In this document: positions 1-5,419 of the stretch, piece by piece
Numbering within the stretch: the stretch's first letter is position 1
Layout of the letters: every line of letters begins with the position of its first letter
Origin: Tardiphaga sp.
Lineage (GTDB): Bacteria > Pseudomonadota > Alphaproteobacteria > Rhizobiales > Xanthobacteraceae
Reading direction: 5' to 3'
NCBI GenBank assembly: GCA_028290765.1
Contig: JAQGJF010000536.1
Location: 1-5,962, forward strand
DNA length: 5,962 bases
Made by a program: the position numbers and the translations under genes
Notes under the pieces: model-generated
The model's database searches: none
Seen by the model: the letters and a program-made list of their open reading frames with translations, nothing else
Told to the model about the DNA's origin: nothing

Positions 1-201
1 GATACGCAGGACGCCACGCTGGCTCTGGGCACCCCGCTGAATTATGTCAGCGGCCGCCCGGGCGACGAGATCTTCCTCGCGTTCCGCGATATCGGCGGCA
101 GCGGGTTCTTCAAGCGCAAGGACCGGCTCTATCTGCAATTTCGCCACAGCCGGCTTACCGGCTGGAAAGGCGACTGGGGCAACCGCTGGATCTGGCAATA
201 G
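1..201 (+). CDS. C-terminal end of an unrecognised protein (partial)
   Basis: The first reading frame is open from base 1 to a TAG at 199-201, giving 66 residues of a protein whose start lies outside the window. The fragment begins DTQDATLALG and ends GDWGNRWIWQ. It is rich in aromatic and basic residues (FFKRKDRLYLQFRHSRL in the middle), with no hydrophobic stretch long enough for a membrane helix. The codons end mostly in G or C, like the confident genes here, which supports real coding. I do not recognise the family. A secreted, envelope or membrane-enzyme tail domain would fit the Trp/Tyr/Arg-rich end, but that is a guess. The next gene starts 71 bases downstream on the same strand, so the two could be co-transcribed. 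No terminator is visible between them. Confidence 0.6.
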   Translation, partial: DTQDATLALGTPLNYVSGRPGDEIFLAFRDIGGSGFFKRKDRLYLQFRHSRLTGWKGDWGNRWIWQ

Positions 202-260
202 CCACGCCTGCGCTGTCATCCGCGTTTCAACCAACCCATCGCACCATCACCGACCAGCCA

Positions 261-265
261 AAGGA
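261..265 (+). promoter_or_regulatory. Ribosome binding site deciding a GTG start
   Basis: AAGGA lies seven bases before the GTG at 273. No ATG is available in a position that would keep the full N-terminal strand of the hydrolase, so this site supports a GTG start. Confidence 0.7.
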
Positions 266-272
266 ACATCCT

Positions 273-947
273 GTGGGACGAGACATCACGCTGACCGCTT
301 CGGACAAGTTTGAACTGGGCGCCTACCGCGCCGATCCCACCGCGACGCCGAAAGGCGCTGTGGTGGTGATCCAGGAAATTTTCGGCGTCAATCATCACAT
401 CCGCGCGGTCTGCGATCGTTTCGCGGATCAAGGTTACGTCGCCGTGGCGCCCGCGATCTTCGACCGCATCGAGCGCAATTTCCAGTCCGGCTATTCGCCC
501 GACGAGGTGGCGATCGCGCGCAAATTCGTCGCCAATCCGGACTGGGAGGCGATGCTGCTGGATACCCAGGCGGCCATCGACTCGGTGAAGGATGCCGGTC
601 CGGTCGGCATCATCGGCTTCTGCCTCGGCGGCAGCGTCGCCTATGCGGCGGCGACCAAGCTGTCGGGGCTCAGCGCCGCGATCGGTTATTACGGCGGCGC
701 CATCGTTCGCTTCGCCGATGACAAGCCGACCGTGCCGACGCAGCTTCATTTCGGCGAGAAGGACACCGGCATTCCGCTGACCGACGTCGAGACCATCAAG
801 TCCAAGCGGCCTGACGTCGAGGTCTTCATCTATCCCGGCGCGCAGCATGGATTCGGCTGCGATGAGCGCGCAAGCTATGACAAGCCCAGCGCAGACATTG
901 CGCGGCAACGCAGCCTGGCGTTCTTTGCCACGCATTTAAAGAAGTAG
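273..947 (+). CDS. Dienelactone hydrolase family protein (alpha/beta hydrolase)
   Basis: A 224-residue cytoplasmic alpha/beta hydrolase of the dienelactone hydrolase family. Characterised members open the lactone ring of dienelactone to maleylacetate in chloroaromatic degradation, but many homologues act on other esters or lactones, so the substrate is unknown. The family's Cys-Asp-His triad is visible: Cys117 in GFCLGG, Asp164 in FGEKDTGIP and His192 in GAQHGFGCD. Glu35 in VIQEIFGVN matches the glutamate that interacts with the catalytic cysteine in the family. Length is typical and there is no signal peptide. I chose the GTG at 273 because AAGGA at 261-265 lies seven bases upstream, the reading begins with a normal family N-terminus (DITLTASDKFELGAY), and the next in-frame Met is residue 93. 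Its TAG stop is one base from the stop of the opposing gene. A tail gene at 1-201 lies just upstream on the same strand. Confidence 0.93.
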   Translation: MGRDITLTASDKFELGAYRADPTATPKGAVVVIQEIFGVNHHIRAVCDRFADQGYVAVAPAIFDRIERNFQSGYSPDEVAIARKFVANPDWEAMLLDTQAAIDSVKDAGPVGIIGFCLGGSVAYAAATKLSGLSAAIGYYGGAIVRFADDKPTVPTQLHFGEKDTGIPLTDVETIKSKRPDVEVFIYPGAQHGFGCDERASYDKPSADIARQRSLAFFATHLKK

Positions 948-948
948 A

Positions 949-1629
949 TCAGAACCAGCGTTCGCCGACGAGGACGGTATCGCCGGGGCTGAGCGGCGTG
1001 CCGAGCGGCACGATGGCGCGGATCGAACCGCCCGGGTCGGTATGGGTGAGGGTAACGACGTCGCGCTTGGCGCGCGGCGAGAAGCCGCCGGCAATGGCGA
1101 CCGCGCTCTCGACGCTCATATTGGGCACATAGGGATATTGCCCGGGAGCGGCGACTTCGCCAAGGATGAAGAACGGCCGGTAGGCCTCGATTTCGACCGC
1201 CACCGACGGTTCGCGGATAAAACCGTTGCGCAGCCGTCCGGCGATATGCGAGGCGAGGCCGGCCGGGGTCTGGCCGCGCGCCGGCACCGCGCCGATCAGC
1301 GGCATGGTGATCGAGCCGCCGGCATCGATGGCATAGGAATTGGTGAGACCTTCCTGGCCATAGACCACGACCCGCAGTTTATCCCCTGCATCGAGCCGGT
1401 ATTGCGGGTCGTAAGAAGCTACAGGCGGTCCAGCATAGGCCACCGGCGGGGCGTAGCCGACCGGCGAGGGGGCATAGACCGGCTGGCCGTAAGCCAACGC
1501 ATCGAGATCGCTCTGCGGCTGCATCACCGCGACCGGTCCCGACCGGCCCATGCAGCCCGCGAGAGCCAGCGCGGTCATGGCAGCTATCATCGATAATCGA
1601 AACGCGCGCACAACTCGCACCGGACCCAT
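949..1629 (-). CDS. Polysaccharide biosynthesis/export lipoprotein (Wza/BexD-like family)
   Basis: A 226-residue secreted lipoprotein of the polysaccharide export family, whose members form or help form the outer-membrane outlet for capsule or exopolysaccharide. The N-terminus has arginines, a hydrophobic stretch and a lipobox LAGC with the acylated cysteine at residue 26. Residues about 35-77 are a Pro/Tyr/Ala-rich linker (VGYAPPVAYAGPPV). The export domain starts at YRLDAGDKLRVVVYGQEGL (77-95) and runs to about 150. An SLBB-like segment follows (FFILGEVAAPGQYPYVPNMS, then AIAGGFSPRA). It is shorter than full Wza and lacks a long C-terminal helix, as in small rhizobial members. The start is uncertain: an in-frame TGA lies six bases before the ATG at 1629, and GAGG sits only one base before that ATG but ten before the GTG at codon 4. 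No polymerase or tyrosine kinase gene is adjacent, so the polysaccharide is unknown. Confidence 0.9.
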   Translation of the reverse strand: MGPVRVVRAFRLSMIAAMTALALAGCMGRSGPVAVMQPQSDLDALAYGQPVYAPSPVGYAPPVAYAGPPVASYDPQYRLDAGDKLRVVVYGQEGLTNSYAIDAGGSITMPLIGAVPARGQTPAGLASHIAGRLRNGFIREPSVAVEIEAYRPFFILGEVAAPGQYPYVPNMSVESAVAIAGGFSPRAKRDVVTLTHTDPGGSIRAIVPLGTPLSPGDTVLVGERWF

Positions 1630-1663
1630 CCCTCACCACGAGATGGTTTGGTTGTGCCCGGTT

Positions 1664-1671
1664 ATGGTTAA
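1664..1671 (-). promoter_or_regulatory. Possible CtrA half-site (TTAACCAT)
   Basis: Read on the minus strand, 1671-1664 is exactly TTAACCAT, a half-site sequence reported for the alphaproteobacterial cell-cycle regulator CtrA. It lies about 35 bases upstream of the export lipoprotein start. A GAATC (GANTC, the CcrM methylation target) sits at 1721-1725, further upstream. An 8-base match can occur by chance, and no clear -35/-10 pair was found beside it. Confidence 0.3.
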
Positions 1672-1781
1672 CAAATCGTTTTAGGCCGTGACCCCAGCGC
1701 CATATGACGGGCCGAACGACGAATCGACGGCCTCGCGCATGAGCTTCATTCATGGCGCTGATCGCGGTGGCGAATGAACGA

Positions 1782-2099
1782 TCAATCCCGCGAATAGCCG
1801 ATCAGCGGCTTGCGCGGCCGGAACAACAGCATCAGCAGAATTCCCAGCACACCCATCACGGCCCAGACCGGCTGGTTGAGGATGATCTTGACGGCGCTAT
1901 TCCAAAGCCAGGGCGAGGCGCCCTCGACCATGGTTCGAAAGGCCTGCTGGCTGGCCTGATGGACATCGTTCCAGAACTCGCCGAGCCGGGTCAGCCGCAA
2001 GGCCTGGTCGGCGATCGACCTCGCCCCGTCGTAAACCAGGAAAATGAACCCTCCGGCCAGCAGCAGCAGCCCCACCAGACGGAAAAAACCGCGGATCAT
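1782..2099 (-). CDS. Small two-helix membrane protein of unknown function
   Basis: A 105-residue protein that I cannot assign to a named family. Two hydrophobic segments are clear: residues about 7-23 (LVGLLLLAGGFIFLVYD) and about 77-93 (VWAVMGVLGILLMLLF). Between them lies a polar, probably amphipathic stretch (ARSIADQALRLTRLGEFWND...). RPRKP directly after the second helix and MIRGFFR before the first suggest that both ends face the cytoplasm with the loop in the periplasm (inference from the positive-inside rule). The ATG at 2099 is preceded by AAGG six bases upstream (AAGGTGACGC then ATG), a good ribosome binding site. Codon use is like the neighbours. It points the same way as the export lipoprotein, 152 bases upstream of that gene's first ATG, so co-transcription is possible but not shown. 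Confidence 0.8.
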   Translation of the reverse strand: MIRGFFRLVGLLLLAGGFIFLVYDGARSIADQALRLTRLGEFWNDVHQASQQAFRTMVEGASPWLWNSAVKIILNQPVWAVMGVLGILLMLLFRPRKPLIGYSRD

Positions 2100-2103
2100 G
2101 CGT

Positions 2104-2231
2104 CACCTTATTGTGGGCGTTATTATGGGTCCCACCCCGGCAATAGCGGCCGGGCCTGAGAAATTCAACCTCTCCAGCAACTTACAGCCCCCGCCGCCCG
2201 ATCGTCCCGGACCGGGGGTGCCCGGAAACCG
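2104..2231. other. Divergent intergenic region upstream of rpsT promoter
   Basis: This is the part of the 361-base gap between the minus-strand membrane gene and rpsT that lies before the rpsT promoter. It must carry the upstream signals for the minus-strand gene, but I could not find a convincing -35/-10 pair reading that way. CATAAT occurs on the minus strand near 2125 without a suitable -35. No ORF with a ribosome binding site was seen. Confidence 0.4.
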
Positions 2232-2260
2232 TTGACGCTGGAAAGTGGGGCCTCTATAAG
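2232..2260 (+). promoter_or_regulatory. Promoter of rpsT (sigma-70 type)
   Basis: TTGACG at 2232-2237 and TATAAG at 2255-2260 are separated by exactly 17 bases, with four of six and five of six matches to TTGACA and TATAAT. Transcription would begin around 2266-2268 and leave a leader of about 195 bases before the rpsT ATG. This is the best promoter in the window and suits a highly expressed ribosomal protein gene. Confidence 0.72.
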
Positions 2261-2269
2261 ACCGCCATT

Positions 2270-2293
2270 GGCGGCAGGCGCAATCCTGCCGCC
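2270..2293 (+). promoter_or_regulatory. Strong hairpin at the 5' end of the rpsT leader
   Basis: GGCGGCAGG (2270-2278) pairs perfectly with CCTGCCGCC (2285-2293) around the loop CGCAAT. The hairpin would start within a few bases of the predicted transcript start. CCGCC at 2262-2266 could instead pair with GGCGG at 2270-2274, giving an alternative fold. Only a weak T-rich stretch follows (TTCTTT), so it is more likely an mRNA-stabilising or regulatory element than a terminator. Confidence 0.55.
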
Positions 2294-2380
2294 GCTGTTC
2301 TTTGAGCGGCGCCGCCTTGAGAGCACCTGCTCCGAGAATGGCATTTTCAGGAACACCCGGAAACCCAATCGCGTCGGTCG

Positions 2381-2400
2381 CCGAATTCACTCCGAATTCA
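2381..2400 (+). repeat. Tandem direct repeat CCGAATTCA, period 11
   Basis: CCGAATTCA occurs at 2381-2389 and again at 2392-2400, one helical turn apart, within the rpsT leader about 60 bases before the start codon. It may be a protein or RNA recognition element or a chance duplication. Confidence 0.6.
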
Positions 2401-2401
2401 G

Positions 2402-2426
2402 TGGCCGGCATCAATCAGCCCGGCCA
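2402..2426 (+). repeat. Inverted repeat in the rpsT leader
   Basis: TGGCCGG (2402-2408) pairs with CCGGCCA (2420-2426) across an 11-base loop. It ends 18 bases before the Shine-Dalgarno of rpsT, so it would form a stem just upstream of the ribosome landing site. Together with the 2270-2293 hairpin it makes the leader notably structured. Confidence 0.5.
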
Positions 2427-2460
2427 TCCCTGCGGATCGCTGCTGAAGGACATTTGAGAC

Positions 2461-2727
2461 ATGGCCAATACCACTTCCGCCAAGAAGGCGACCCGCAAGA
2501 TTGCCCGCCGCACCATCATCAACAAATCGCGCCGCACCCAGATGCGCGGTGCGGTCCGCACCGTCGAGGAGGCGATCGCCAGCGGCGACCGCAACGCAGC
2601 GCTCAAGGCGATGGCGCAGGCGGAGCCGGAGTTGATGCAGGCAGCGCAGCGCAACATCATTCACAAGAACAATGCGAGCCGGAAGGTTTCGCGTCTCGTG
2701 CATCAGATCGCAAAACTCGCAAAGTGA
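2461..2727 (+). CDS. rpsT: 30S ribosomal protein S20
   Basis: An 88-residue, strongly basic protein that binds 16S rRNA early in assembly of the small ribosomal subunit. Recognisable S20 features are the N-terminus [13 protein letters not shown], the segment [20 protein letters not shown], and the C-terminal [22 protein letters not shown], which make up the three-helix S20 fold. Length is normal. GAAGGA at 2445-2450 lies ten bases before the ATG at 2461 and fixes the start. It has its own promoter at 2232-2260 and an intrinsic terminator at 2757-2784, so it appears to be a single-gene transcript separate from dnaA. Placement of rpsT upstream of dnaA is also seen in Caulobacter. In E. coli S20 represses its own translation; the structured leader here would allow something similar, but that is inference. 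Confidence 0.98.
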   Translation: MANTTSAKKATRKIARRTIINKSRRTQMRGAVRTVEEAIASGDRNAALKAMAQAEPELMQAAQRNIIHKNNASRKVSRLVHQIAKLAK

Positions 2728-2756
2728 ATTGATCGCAAAACGATCTACCAACGAAG

Positions 2757-2784
2757 AGCCCGGCATCGCCGGGCTTTTTCTTTT
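2757..2784 (+). terminator. Intrinsic terminator of rpsT
   Basis: AGCCCGGC (2757-2764) and GCCGGGCT (2768-2775) form a perfect eight-base-pair stem with the loop ATC, followed by TTTTTCTTTT (2775-2784). It begins 29 bases after the rpsT stop. This is a textbook Rho-independent terminator and separates rpsT transcription from the dnaA upstream region. Confidence 0.95.
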
Positions 2785-2813
2785 GGGACAAGCTTTAGAA
2801 CTGCGTATTGCTA

Positions 2814-2838
2814 CGAGGATGATTTGTTTTTCATCTCG
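2814..2838 (+). repeat. Stem-loop with T-rich loop
   Basis: CGA (2814-2816) and GATGA (2818-2822) pair with TCATC (2831-2835) and TCG (2836-2838), with G2817 bulged and an eight-base loop TTTGTTTT. It lies 30 bases after the rpsT terminator. Its function is unknown; it could belong to a small RNA. Confidence 0.4.
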
Positions 2839-2888
2839 CAGCGTTGCCGAAGACGCGTTTCGCGAACAGTTTTGCTCAAGCGCAACAT

Positions 2889-2910
2889 GCAGGAAAACCC
2901 TGTTTCCTGC
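2889..2910. repeat. Perfect inverted repeat GCAGGAAA / TTTCCTGC
   Basis: An eight-base inverted repeat (2889-2896 and 2903-2910) around ACCCTG. It could be a protein-binding dyad or an RNA hairpin. A related imperfect dyad, TTTTCTG-AA-CAGGAAAA, sits at 3004-3020 and shares the CAGGAAAA half, which hints at a repeated element. Confidence 0.5.
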
Positions 2911-3180
2911 GGCTTATCTTGCTTGCACATCAAACGCGCCCGTTTCTGAAAAAGCAATTGCGTCGCGATCGCGCGTCCAAACTCTCGGCGGGAGTTACCC
3001 TGCTTTTCTGAACAGGAAAAAACGCGCGCGCTTAATCACTTATCGGCATAGTGCGAGCAAGCACTTTCAAAACACGTTAGCGCCCTGACCAAACGTAAAC
3101 GATTTATGAATTTATTTTGAGCAACCGCTCGAAATGTCATAGTGCTGCAGCGGTTCGATTCCATGCGCAGATTCAAAACG

Positions 3181-3225
3181 TTGCGATTGTGACACAAAAG
3201 CCGCTGCCGCATCCGGCAATCGCAA
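3181..3225. repeat. Inverted repeat TTGCGATTG / CAATCGCAA
   Basis: A perfect nine-base inverted repeat (3181-3189 and 3217-3225) separated by 27 bases. An inner hairpin, TGCCG-CATC-CGGCA (3205-3218), competes with the last bases of the outer stem. GATTTT (3229-3234) follows shortly after, so a small-RNA terminator on the plus strand is possible. A cruciform or regulator dyad is the alternative. Confidence 0.5.
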
Positions 3226-3375
3226 GTCGATTTTCCCGGCACCGATGCGCAATCATATTCGTTGCGGGAAATAAGGCGTCGTGTATTTCTTTAATCGTTC
3301 GCAGCACCCAAGGATCGTCAAGCCAGTGCGGTTTGAGACCCAGGGGCAGACATGCAGGCCGGGGGCGGTAGGCAT

Positions 3376-3390
3376 GTTAGCGACGCTAAC
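3376..3390. repeat. 15-base palindrome GTTAGCG-A-CGCTAAC
   Basis: A perfect dyad of seven-base arms around a single central A, of the size and symmetry of a dimeric repressor operator. An identical half-site GTTAGCG occurs at 3076-3082, exactly 300 bases upstream. I do not recognise the regulator family. Confidence 0.55.
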
Positions 3391-3684
3391 CCAAGCGATG
3401 ATCGGATTGCAACTCATAGTAATATGAGGACGGTAGTTCTGTGTCGAAATTTCTCAGGCGCGGCGTTCGGTTTCCGGACGCTTCGGAAACAAGAGAGATA
3501 CGAACCGGTCTGCCGCAAGACGATGCGCTGGAAGCGACGGGAATGAGCGGGTTGAGAAGAGCAGGCTAGAAGACGCGGTTTACCGATGCTGAACGATTTT
3601 GATGTTGAGGCATCGCGGTTGAATTTGAAACACACCTGAGTCGACAACTGGCCGGGCGCAAGCGCGGTGAGTGGGGGAGGTTCT

Positions 3685-3810
3685 ATGTCTAACGCAATCA
3701 TCACGGTATTTTATCGCATGCCATTTTTTTTGACGGGTACTGAATTAGACCACGCGTCATATTCCCGACCGCCGACGCGAACGCCGGACCGGCCGTCGAG
3801 TACGCGCTGA
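3685..3810 (+). CDS. Possible small ORF / leader peptide upstream of dnaA
   Basis: ATG at 3685 opens a 41-codon frame ending in TGA at 3808-3810. It is preceded by GGGGGAGG (3673-3680), the strongest Shine-Dalgarno-like sequence in the window, with four bases between it and the ATG. The product starts MSNAIITVFYRMPFFLTG, moderately hydrophobic, then becomes polar and Arg/Pro-rich (RPPTRTPDRP). I recognise no family. Codon use is mixed: the first half uses AT-rich codons (TTT, TAT, TTA) unlike the neighbouring genes, the second half GC-rich ones. It ends 172 bases before dnaA in the same direction, so it could be a leader peptide on the dnaA transcript. Chance remains a serious alternative, since a run of T's lies inside it and the spacing is slightly short. 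Confidence 0.25.
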   Translation: MSNAIITVFYRMPFFLTGTELDHASYSRPPTRTPDRPSSTR

Positions 3811-3863
3811 CCTCGCGGCAGCTTCTTCTTCCAGCCACTGATTTGCCCAAGGCCGTTTTAGCC

Positions 3864-3875
3864 GACCGGCCGGTC
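3864..3875. repeat. Palindrome GACCGGCCGGTC upstream of dnaA
   Basis: A perfect 12-base palindrome about 110 bases before the dnaA start. A partial copy, GACCGGCCG, occurs at 3787-3795, 77 bases upstream (about seven helical turns). Two similar GC dyads in phase upstream of a regulated gene could be an operator pair; CG-rich palindromes are also more frequent by chance in this genome. Confidence 0.45.
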
Positions 3876-3909
3876 TATGGATGGACGCGAAGCATCGCTT
3901 GAGGTCATG

Positions 3910-3927
3910 CGCCGCAGCATCGCGGCG
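3910..3927 (+). repeat. GC-rich hairpin in the dnaA upstream region
   Basis: CGCCGC (3910-3915) pairs with GCGGCG (3922-3927) around AGCATC, 55 bases before the dnaA ATG. In an mRNA leader it would be a stable hairpin with no T-run after it. Confidence 0.4.
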
Positions 3928-3942
3928 ATCCACCGGCACCGA

Positions 3943-3954
3943 TTGAAGCTTCAA
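3943..3954. repeat. Palindrome TTGAAGCTTCAA just upstream of dnaA
   Basis: A perfect 12-base dyad ending 28 bases before the dnaA ATG, in an AT-richer stretch. Its position would suit a repressor site over the transcript start or leader, but no regulator can be named. Confidence 0.45.
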
Positions 3955-3982
3955 ACAAACACATCAGAAAAGTCGTCAGGCA

Positions 3983-5404
3983 ATGTCAGATATGGAACAG
4001 GATCGCTGGTCACGCGTGAAGGGTCGCTTGCGTTCGACCGTTGGAGAAGACGTCTATTCGAGCTGGTTCGCGCGGATGGATCTGGAAGCCGTGCAGCCGG
4101 AAAGCGTGCACCTGTCGGTACCGACCCGGTTTCTCAAGAGCTGGATCCAGGCGCATTATGCCGACCGCGTTCTCACCTGCTGGCAGGCCGAGATGCCGGA
4201 AGTGCACCGGGTCGACCTGACCGTGCGCTCCGCCATGCGTTGCGCGGCACCCGCGAAGGAAGCGCCGGCGCCGGTGGAAGCGCGCCGTCATGATGGCCGC
4301 GCGGCGCCCGAACTGCGCGCCACGGCGACGGCTCCGGTGTCGGCGAGCCACGACGCGCTCGGCGGCTCGCCGCTCGATCCGCGCCTGACCTTCGGCAGCT
4401 TCGTCGTCGGCCGCTCCAACACGCTGGCCCACGCCGCGGCGCGCCAGGTCGCAGAAGGACGGCGCGGCGACAGCGTGATGTTCAATCCGCTGTATATCCA
4501 TGCCGGCGTTGGGCTCGGCAAAACCCATTTGTTGCAGGCGGTGACCTGGGCCGGCAATTCCGGCACCGAACGCAAGGTGCTTTATCTCACCGCCGAGAAA
4601 TTCATGTACGGCTTCGTCGCGGCGCTGAAGAGCCAGACCGCACTGGCGTTCAAGGAAGCGCTGCGCGGCATCGACGTGCTGGTGATCGACGACATGCAGT
4701 TCCTGCAGGGCAAGACGACGCAGGCCGAATTCTGTCACACGCTGAATGCACTGATCGACGCCGGCCGGCAGGTGGTGATCGCGGCGGACCGCCCGCCCTC
4801 CGATCTCGAGAGCCTCGACGAGCGCGTGCGTTCGCGCCTGGCCGGCGGCCTCGTGGTCGAAATGGGTTCGCTCGGCGAGGAACTGCGGCTCGGCATCCTG
4901 AAATCGCGGGTCGCCGCGGCACGGGCACATCACTCGAGCTTCGACGTGCCGGCGCCGGTGCTGGATTATCTCGCCAGGACCATCACCCATAACGGGCGCG
5001 ACCTCGAAGGCGCGGTCAATCGCCTCCTGGCCCACAGCAAGCTCAACGCCACGCCGGTGACGCTGGAAATGGCCGAGCGCGAGGTCCGCGACCTGGTCCG
5101 CCCGCAGGAACCGAAGCGGATCAAGATCGAGGACATTCAACGGGTGGTCGCCCGGCAATACAATGTCAGCCGGTCCGACCTGCTCTCCTCGCGGCGCACC
5201 GCCAACGTCGTGCGCCCGCGCCAGGTCGCGATGTACCTGGCCAAGACGCTGACGCTGCGCTCCCTGCCCGAAATCGGACGCCGGTTCGGCGGCCGCGATC
5301 ACACCACGGTGCTGCACGCCGTTCGCAAGATCGAAGCCCTGGTCACCAAGGACGCCGCGCTGTCCGACGAGGTCGAACTCTTGAAGCGCCAGTTGCAGGA
5401 GTGA
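3983..5404 (+). CDS. dnaA: Chromosomal replication initiator protein DnaA
   Basis: A 473-residue initiator that binds origin DnaA boxes, oligomerises with ATP and opens the duplex. Domain I (about 1-85) has the partner-interaction fold ([26 protein letters not shown]). A short Ala/Pro/Arg linker (about 88-130) follows. The AAA+ domain begins near [13 protein letters not shown] (131-143), with Walker A GVGLGKT (175-181), Walker B LVIDDMQF (233-240), sensor 1 region AADRPP (267-272), box [11 protein letters not shown] with the likely arginine finger Arg285, and sensor 2 [11 protein letters not shown] with Arg339. Domain IV binds [17 protein letters not shown] (411-424) and the signature [10 protein letters not shown] (437-446). 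All key residues are present. The ATG at 3983 has only a weak AGG two bases upstream; ATG 3992 (MEQDRW) is the alternative. An in-frame TGA at 3944-3946 and no start codon in between rule out a longer form. dnaN follows 243 bases later. Confidence 0.98.
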   Translation: MSDMEQDRWSRVKGRLRSTVGEDVYSSWFARMDLEAVQPESVHLSVPTRFLKSWIQAHYADRVLTCWQAEMPEVHRVDLTVRSAMRCAAPAKEAPAPVEARRHDGRAAPELRATATAPVSASHDALGGSPLDPRLTFGSFVVGRSNTLAHAAARQVAEGRRGDSVMFNPLYIHAGVGLGKTHLLQAVTWAGNSGTERKVLYLTAEKFMYGFVAALKSQTALAFKEALRGIDVLVIDDMQFLQGKTTQAEFCHTLNALIDAGRQVVIAADRPPSDLESLDERVRSRLAGGLVVEMGSLGEELRLGILKSRVAAARAHHSSFDVPAPVLDYLARTITHNGRDLEGAVNRLLAHSKLNATPVTLEMAEREVRDLVRPQEPKRIKIEDIQRVVARQYNVSRSDLLSSRRTANVVRPRQVAMYLAKTLTLRSLPEIGRRFGGRDHTTVLHAVRKIEALVTKDAALSDEVELLKRQLQE

Positions 5405-5419
5405 GTTTTCCGCCGCCCG

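Larger units (their letters stand above)
2785..3982. other. Long rpsT-dnaA intergenic region, low GC, candidate origin or regulatory region
   Basis: About 1.2 kb without a recognisable protein. Sample blocks are less GC-rich than dnaA: 29 of 60 at 2821-2880 and 24 of 60 at 3081-3140, against 44 of 60 at 4741-4800. The most AT-rich run is about 3089-3119. It must contain the dnaA promoter, yet no convincing -35/-10 pair was found; TTGACG at 3730-3735, after eight T's, lacks a good -10 at 16-18 bases. No TTATCCACA box with at most one mismatch was seen on either strand; the nearest is CGATCCACC at 3926-3934. GANTC sites occur at 3157, 3170 and 3638. Several inverted repeats and one small ORF are listed separately. 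The chromosomal origin often lies near dnaA or hemE in this class, so the region could be part of it. Confidence 0.5.

Noticed and set aside
216..935. 239-codon open frame antisense to the dienelactone hydrolase
   Set aside because: The plus-strand frame has a full catalytic triad; the antisense product is an Asp/Arg-rich shadow without motifs.
2672..3088. 138-codon plus-strand frame running from inside rpsT into the gap
   Set aside because: It crosses the rpsT terminator, its internal ATG at 2820 has AGG directly adjacent with no spacing, and the product shows no family features.
3150..3165. GGTTCGATTCC resembling a tRNA T-loop
   Set aside because: The flanking bases do not form a five-base-pair T stem and no acceptor, D or anticodon arms fit around it.
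3374..3546. ATG at 3374 with a GGTAGG-like site, a 17-codon peptide, then an ATGA overlap into a 40-codon frame
   Set aside because: The arrangement looks like coupled small genes, but codons are rare ones for this genome (TTA, CTA, ATA) and the first peptide coincides with the 3376-3390 palindrome, which explains the sequence better.
3414..3704. 96-codon minus-strand frame in the gap
   Set aside because: No ribosome binding site was noted and the product has no recognisable features.
3700..3731. T-run of eight at 3724-3731 as an intrinsic terminator
   Set aside because: The upstream bases form at best a four-base-pair stem with a wobble pair, too weak to call.
3926..3934. CGATCCACC as a DnaA box before dnaA
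   Set aside because: It has two mismatches to TGATCCACA and three to TTATCCACA, and stands alone, so autoregulation cannot be claimed from it.
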